Shown here: positions 60,093 through 64,000 of the stretch, in pieces
How the letters are laid out: the number at the start of each line of letters is the position of its first letter
How positions within the stretch are numbered: the first letter of the stretch is position 1
Source: Moritella dasanensis ArB 0140
Lineage (GTDB): Bacteria; Pseudomonadota; Gammaproteobacteria; Enterobacterales; Moritellaceae
Reading direction: 5' to 3'
Assembly: GCF_000276805.1 (NCBI RefSeq)
Contig: NZ_AKXQ01000012.1
Location: 96,821-160,820, forward strand
Length of the DNA: 64,000 nt
Made by a program: the position numbers and the translations under genes
Notes under the pieces: model-generated
Databases searched by the model: none
What the model saw: only the letters and a program-made list of their open reading frames with translations
What the model was told of the DNA's origin: nothing

Positions 60093-61769
60093 ATGTATAC
60101 TGAGTTTTTTCATTTAAAAGAAGTGCCTTTCTCTATCGCGCCGGATCCCCGATTCTTTTTTTTGAGTGATAGGCATAAAGAAGCACTGACGCACCTGACT
60201 TATGGTCTACAAGGCGCTGGTGGTTTTGTCATGCTGACGGGTGAAGTTGGTACCGGTAAAACGACGGTTTCGCGAGCTTTAATACAAGAACTAACCAAGA
60301 CCACTGTGGTGGGGTATATCCATAATCCTGTCGTCAGTGAACGAGAGTTACTTGCGACCTTATGTGATGAGTTTAAATTGGATTATGATCAGCATAACTT
60401 GAGTTTAAAAGTGCTGTTTGATCTATTACATCATTATCTATTGGCAAATTGTCAGCAAGACAAAGCCTGCGTCGTTATCATTGATGAGGCGCAGTTATTA
60501 TCAACGGCCGCCTTAGAGCAATTACGCTTGTTAACCAATCTTGATATTGACCATAAAAAACTATTACATATCGTCCTCATTGGCCAGCCTGAATTACAAC
60601 AAAAATTAAAACAACCAGAGTTACGTCAACTCTCTCAGCGTATTACCGCGCGTTATCATTTATTGCCGCTAACTGAAATCGAACTAGCGAGTTATGTCGC
60701 TTATCGGTTAAGCATTGCATCCGGTAATCCTGGTTTGTTTAGTAGTAGAATATTAAAACGTATTCATCGGCATACTGCAGGTGTACCGCGTTTAGTAAAT
60801 CTTGTTTGTGATAAATCGATGTATTATGCCTGCCAAGCGCGGGACACTAAAATTACTCCTCAGCATGTTCAAGCTGCAGTAAAAGCAGTCGCTATCGATA
60901 CGCCAGTAAAGTCGAATAACACCGCGCCTAATTTAGCCGGGTTAGCCGTGATTTTATGCCTAGGGTTGGTGATCACAGGTTTCCAGTTAGGGCTCTTCGA
61001 TTTTGCTGACGATAAAACCGTGGTAACACACACCGATGAGTTTACGCCGTTCGTTGCCATCACTAATCGCGACAGTGTTGTTGAACAAGTGGATGAAAAG
61101 GTCGCCGAGACTCAGTTAGCGCTGGCGAATAATGAGGTGATGTCTGAAAAAACCTTACTCTCCGAGATTAAATTAGCGCGACAAAGCAGCAGTGCAACCC
61201 AATTTTTATATAAAGAGTGGGGTTACGACATTGCCTTGAACGATGCAACTTGCCGTAATGCGCAATACGCTAACTTACGTTGTTTACAGCGCCAAGGTAG
61301 CTATGCTCAGTTAGTGCAATACAATCTACCAGTGGTAGTGCGTTTATTGGATAATTTAGGTGAAGACTATTACGCGACAGTGCTAAGTATTACGCCGTTG
61401 GGTGTGGAACTGCAATTAAGTGATAGTCATTTATTAGTGAGCCAAGCTTGGTTTGAAAAAAATTGGAGTGGTGATTTCACCTTATTTTGGACCGCGCCAA
61501 GCCGTTTTAAAAATAGCTTAAAGAAAAACGATAAAGGTGAGTTAATTCGTTGGTTAGATCGAAATGTCAGTGCTGCACTTGGTGAGGAAGCCTTATCAGG
61601 CACGCAATTTGACTTGCCACTAATGCAAAAAGTAATGCGCTTTCAACAGCAATCCGGCTTAACTGCTGATGGCATTGCGGGTCCTCAAACGATGATGGCT
61701 GTAGTGCATTATGCCGACAGTACTGTGCCTAAATTGAATGTGGCGACACATCTTGCGGAGACAAAATGA
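60093..61769 (+). CDS. gspA: GspA/ExeA-type ATPase with peptidoglycan-binding domain
   Basis: A 558-aa inner-membrane AAA ATPase that with GspB helps insert the type II secretion secretin through the peptidoglycan. Order: AAA domain (about 1-270; start EFFHLKEVPFSIAPDPRFFFLS, Walker A GEVGTGKTT at about 51-59, Walker B VVIIDEAQLL), a transmembrane helix (about 277-297), a periplasmic C39-like region (about 365-480) and a C-terminal peptidoglycan-binding domain (MRFQQQSGLTADGIAGPQTM). Overlaps gspB by 4 bases. The main gsp operon is not in the window. Confidence 0.9.
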   Translation: MYTEFFHLKEVPFSIAPDPRFFFLSDRHKEALTHLTYGLQGAGGFVMLTGEVGTGKTTVSRALIQELTKTTVVGYIHNPVVSERELLATLCDEFKLDYDQHNLSLKVLFDLLHHYLLANCQQDKACVVIIDEAQLLSTAALEQLRLLTNLDIDHKKLLHIVLIGQPELQQKLKQPELRQLSQRITARYHLLPLTEIELASYVAYRLSIASGNPGLFSSRILKRIHRHTAGVPRLVNLVCDKSMYYACQARDTKITPQHVQAAVKAVAIDTPVKSNNTAPNLAGLAVILCLGLVITGFQLGLFDFADDKTVVTHTDEFTPFVAITNRDSVVEQVDEKVAETQLALANNEVMSEKTLLSEIKLARQSSSATQFLYKEWGYDIALNDATCRNAQYANLRCLQRQGSYAQLVQYNLPVVVRLLDNLGEDYYATVLSITPLGVELQLSDSHLLVSQAWFEKNWSGDFTLFWTAPSRFKNSLKKNDKGELIRWLDRNVSAALGEEALSGTQFDLPLMQKVMRFQQQSGLTADGIAGPQTMMAVVHYADSTVPKLNVATHLAETK

Positions 61770-62425
61770 ATTTTATAATAGGTAAAGCATTACGTTCATT
61801 CAGTGTCGGTGTTAGCTTGGTCGTGAGTGTATTCGGGAGTTCAACTTTACTCGCTAATACCAACATCTCGGTCGGTGTTGAGCAAACCGATCCCCTGACT
61901 ATTCTAAAGTTAGCTGATATTAAATTTGAACATGTATTGTCAGTCGTTGATATACCGAAGCAAGAGGAATTGCCTACGCATGTCGAAAATAATACTGCCT
62001 TGGTGATCCCGTCGAGTAAACCAGGCATGAAGGTTGATAGCGGCACTGAGTTATTAACCATGAACGATGAACTCGCCAGTGAGCAGGTCTCTGCAGGATT
62101 ACTGGCTAAATTTAACCGTGCGTTAAGTGAAACCAGTGGCAATGACAGTATTCCAGCGCCCGCCGTGGTAGAGAGTTATAACGCAGTGCCCATTGCTGAC
62201 TTACCACAGTACTTACGTGAACAAATACCTGACATCAGTTATAGCTCGCATGTTTATTCCTCTAAAATTCAAAACCGCAGTGTACGGATTAACAATCGCG
62301 ATCTACGTGAGGGTAGTTGGTTAACTGATGATATTGAAGTTCTCGAAATATTACAAAATGAAGTTATTATGCGTGTCGGCGCGCAGAGCTTTAGTTTGAA
62401 CGCTTTATCTGACTGGTCGGCGTAA
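61766..62425 (+). CDS. gspB: GspB/ExeB secretion-system assembly protein
   Basis: A 219-aa protein with an N-terminal hydrophobic anchor and a C-terminal GspB domain (about 150-216: PDISYSSHVYSSKIQNRSVRI, REGSWLTDDIEVLEI). It partners GspA in secretin assembly for type II secretion. The middle part is a variable linker. Starts by ATGA overlap with gspA. Confidence 0.88.
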   Translation: MNFIIGKALRSFSVGVSLVVSVFGSSTLLANTNISVGVEQTDPLTILKLADIKFEHVLSVVDIPKQEELPTHVENNTALVIPSSKPGMKVDSGTELLTMNDELASEQVSAGLLAKFNRALSETSGNDSIPAPAVVESYNAVPIADLPQYLREQIPDISYSSHVYSSKIQNRSVRINNRDLREGSWLTDDIEVLEILQNEVIMRVGAQSFSLNALSDWSA

Positions 62426-62439
62426 CGGTTCGGTAAATC

Positions 62440-62470
62440 ATAGCGCCAAGGGATGTCCCTTTGGCGCTAT
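62440..62470. terminator. Hairpin between gspB and the flavin oxidoreductase gene
   Basis: Stem ATAGCGCCAA-GGGA / TCCC-TTTGGCGCTAT with a 2-base loop and one bulge between convergent genes; only weak T content follows on either side, so the terminator role is probable rather than certain. Confidence 0.6.
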
Positions 62471-62497
62471 GATTATAAAGTTTTGTCTTTCTCTGTC

Positions 62498-63526
62498 TTA
62501 CTGTTTCGCTAGTCTATTTATCACCGCATCTGCTTCAGCCATAATGCGGTCGACAATCACTGCAACACTCGGTACATCATTGATCAAACCTTGAGATTGA
62601 CCAATAAATTGCACACCCGTTGTCAGGTCACCTGCAATCGTTGCCGCTTCTAGTTTCTCTGTTGCTGCACCGAAGTATGATAATTGCTTGATCTTATCGA
62701 ACTGGACAAACACCCCAGCAACCAATTTCCAAAACGGTAAATCAACCATTTTAGCGGCCTTCACGGATTTAAATAATGCCAGTGCAAAATTCATTGGTTT
62801 TTTAGTCGCTTTAATCGAAGCCGGTGTTTTTAGTACGCGGGCATAAAGACCATCAAAGTTTTTCGAATAGATAGTATCGTTTTCTGATTTTCCTGTAATG
62901 ACGTGTTTAACGTCATTATGTAATGCACTTTCTTGGCTAGTGGCAAAACGAGAACCCATTGCTACGCCTTCAGCGCCAAGTGCTAGGGCAGCAGCGAGAC
63001 CACGACCATCGGCAAAACCACCGGTTGCGATCACGGGAATATCAACAGCACTGGCAATCGCAGGCACAAGTACCAGAGACGTAACGTCACCACCGTGTGC
63101 TGCGGCTTCATGGCCTGTCACCATCAACGCATCCGCACCAATCGACTGAGCCGACTTAGCGTGCTTTTCATTGACCACTGTTGCAATTACTTTACCGCCA
63201 TACGCGTGTACCTGCTCGACAATCCATTCACCTTTACCTAATGAAAAGTTAATCACAGGTACTTGTTCTTCTATACCTACTTTGGCATTTTCTTTTGCAC
63301 CAGGCATGAGCAGCGTTGCGCCAATACCAAAAGGTTTATCGGTGAGTTCACGGATCTTTCTAATTGAAGCGCGGGTTTCTTCTTGGCTCAATGGCCCTGT
63401 CGCAAGAATGCCGAGTCCGCCAGCATTGGAAACCGCTGCCACAAGCTCTGGCTTTGATATCCAACTCATTCCAGGCAAGACGATAGGGTGCTCAATGCCT
63501 AATAATTCTGTAATCCGTGTTTTCAT
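62498..63526 (-). CDS. NAD(P)H-dependent flavin oxidoreductase (nitronate monooxygenase family)
   Basis: A 342-aa FMN-dependent TIM-barrel protein related to nitronate monooxygenase and FabK. Seen: MKTRITELLGIEHPIVLPGM at the start, AVSNAGGLGILATG, VTGHEAAAHGGD, VIATGGFADGRGLAAALALGAEGVAMGSRF. The substrate is uncertain: nitronates, enoyl-ACP or other. The ATG at 63526 with GGGATAAAG upstream is the homologous start; the frame extends to 63616 but that part is not conserved. Confidence 0.85.
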   Translation of the reverse strand: MKTRITELLGIEHPIVLPGMSWISKPELVAAVSNAGGLGILATGPLSQEETRASIRKIRELTDKPFGIGATLLMPGAKENAKVGIEEQVPVINFSLGKGEWIVEQVHAYGGKVIATVVNEKHAKSAQSIGADALMVTGHEAAAHGGDVTSLVLVPAIASAVDIPVIATGGFADGRGLAAALALGAEGVAMGSRFATSQESALHNDVKHVITGKSENDTIYSKNFDGLYARVLKTPASIKATKKPMNFALALFKSVKAAKMVDLPFWKLVAGVFVQFDKIKQLSYFGAATEKLEAATIAGDLTTGVQFIGQSQGLINDVPSVAVIVDRIMAEADAVINRLAKQ

Positions 63527-63925
63527 CACTTTATCCCAAATGCAAAAGATTAGAAAATAAACTAGCATAAATACACTAATACATACAGATGTTAATGATA
63601 TGTTTATTTTTAACAAAATAATTTACTGTAAAATTTTAACGATTACAACTTTAGTTTGGGTATGTTCTGTCTAATTCCAATTAACAATATTATCTACTGT
63701 ATCGGCTTGTTTACGTGTGTAAGACATCGACTATTCAGGTGTCGGGAGATAGTCGTTACATGACAGTGTTTATCTCGATATCATACTTGGTCTTACACTC
63801 CTAAATAAGAGGTATAGTTATTAATATCAACGACTTATTTTTGTAGTTGTTTTGTGCCTTGTAAATTTATGTAATTTAATCGTTTTTACTCGGTTGTTGC
63901 CTTGCGTTAATCACGTATATTTATA
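63527..63925. other. Promoter region of the CsrB-like RNA
   Basis: Nearly 400 bp without a gene. It should hold the flavin oxidoreductase promoter and the regulatory region of the downstream RNA. TGTAAGA (63718-63724) and TCTTACA (63791-63797) are inverted half-sites resembling the two halves of a GacA/UvrY recognition sequence, but 66 bp apart rather than 6. A -10-like TATATT lies at 63916-63921. Confidence 0.4.
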
Positions 63926-64000
63926 GGCACAAGGACGAGGCGGGAACATCTTCAGGAAGAAGACCAAAGGATTAAGTTGCAGGATGCGACACAAGGAACA
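63926..64000 (+). ncRNA. csrB: CsrB-family regulatory RNA, 5' part (cut by window edge)
   Basis: From about 63926 to the window end there are six GGA motifs in 75 bases: GGA at 63933, 63943, 63955, 63969, 63982 and 63995. Two are in hairpin loops of the type CsrA binds: TCTTC-AGGAA-GAAGA (63950-63963) and TTGC-AGGAT-GCGA (63977-63989). Such spacing of AGGA in short hairpins is the hallmark of CsrB/RsmZ RNAs, which titrate CsrA. A promoter-like TATATT precedes it. There is no ORF. csrA itself is at 43654. The 3' part and terminator are outside the window. Confidence 0.75.

Overview
The window reads as core chromosome of a marine gammaproteobacterium. Gene content, protein sequences and gene order (recA beside mutS, yjaG-hupA, yfjD-ypjD-ffh, rpsP-rimM-trmD-rplS, mutH/rppH, lgt/thyA, murJ-ribF-ileS-lspA-fkpB-ispH with a minor pilin cluster, alaS-lysC-csrA-tRNA array-yqaA-gshA-luxS, purHD) point to the Alteromonadales/Vibrionales side. 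Moritella or a close relative (Psychromonas, Shewanella, Vibrio) is my inference; no species call can be proved from the sequence alone. Intergenic DNA is AT-rich and intrinsic terminators are well formed. I see no insertion sequence, prophage, integron, CRISPR array or secretion island.

Layout. 1-5.2 kb: start of mutS, SOS-controlled recA, a PepSY membrane protein, a TraF-like outer-membrane protein, a long non-coding stretch, yjaG and hupA. 5.3-11.5 kb: yfjD and ypjD (minus) divergent from ffh, then the ribosome/tRNA-modification operon rpsP-rimM-trmD-rplS. 11.5-15 kb: mutH, a DnaA-box cluster, a secreted amidohydrolase and rppH. 15-24.5 kb: lgt, a GGDEF-EAL protein, thyA, a two-domain acyltransferase resembling the ornithine-lipid synthase OlsF, an alpha/beta hydrolase with an M14-type peptidase, nhaA and rpsT. 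24.6-32.3 kb: murJ, ribF, ileS, lspA, fkpB, ispH. 32.5-38.8 kb: a type IV pilus minor-pilin/adhesin operon pilV-pilW-pilX-pilY1-pilE. 38.9-45.2 kb: glnB, alaS, lysC, csrA and a Ser-(Arg)x6-Ser tRNA array. 45.4-52.4 kb: small membrane protein, yqaA, M16 lipoprotein peptidase, gshA, a tandemly duplicated sRNA-like element, luxS and a DUF4136 lipoprotein. 52.5-64 kb: purD, purH, plsY, folB-folK, uppP, cca, gspA-gspB, a flavin oxidoreductase and, at the right edge, the 5' part of an apparent CsrB-family regulatory RNA.

How it works together. DNA maintenance and repair (mutS, recA, mutH), translation (ffh, rpsP, rimM, trmD, rplS, rpsT, ileS, alaS, cca, tRNAs), envelope biogenesis (lgt, lspA, murJ, uppP, plsY, OlsF-like) and small-molecule metabolism (thyA, purHD, folBK, ribF, ispH, gshA, lysC) dominate. 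Global regulation is represented by csrA and a probable CsrB-type antagonist RNA, PII (glnB), LuxS and a c-di-GMP enzyme.

The most interesting non-coding signals are: (i) five DnaA boxes in about 210 bp beside mutH, the position I recall for the DnaA-reactivating locus DARS2 of E. coli; (ii) two tandem copies of a roughly 90-nt unit between gshA and luxS, each ending in a good intrinsic terminator on the minus strand, in the position and orientation of the enterobacterial sRNA MicA but unlike it in sequence; (iii) the CsrB-like RNA start at the window end; and (iv) a branched inverted-repeat structure in the 585-bp gap upstream of yjaG.
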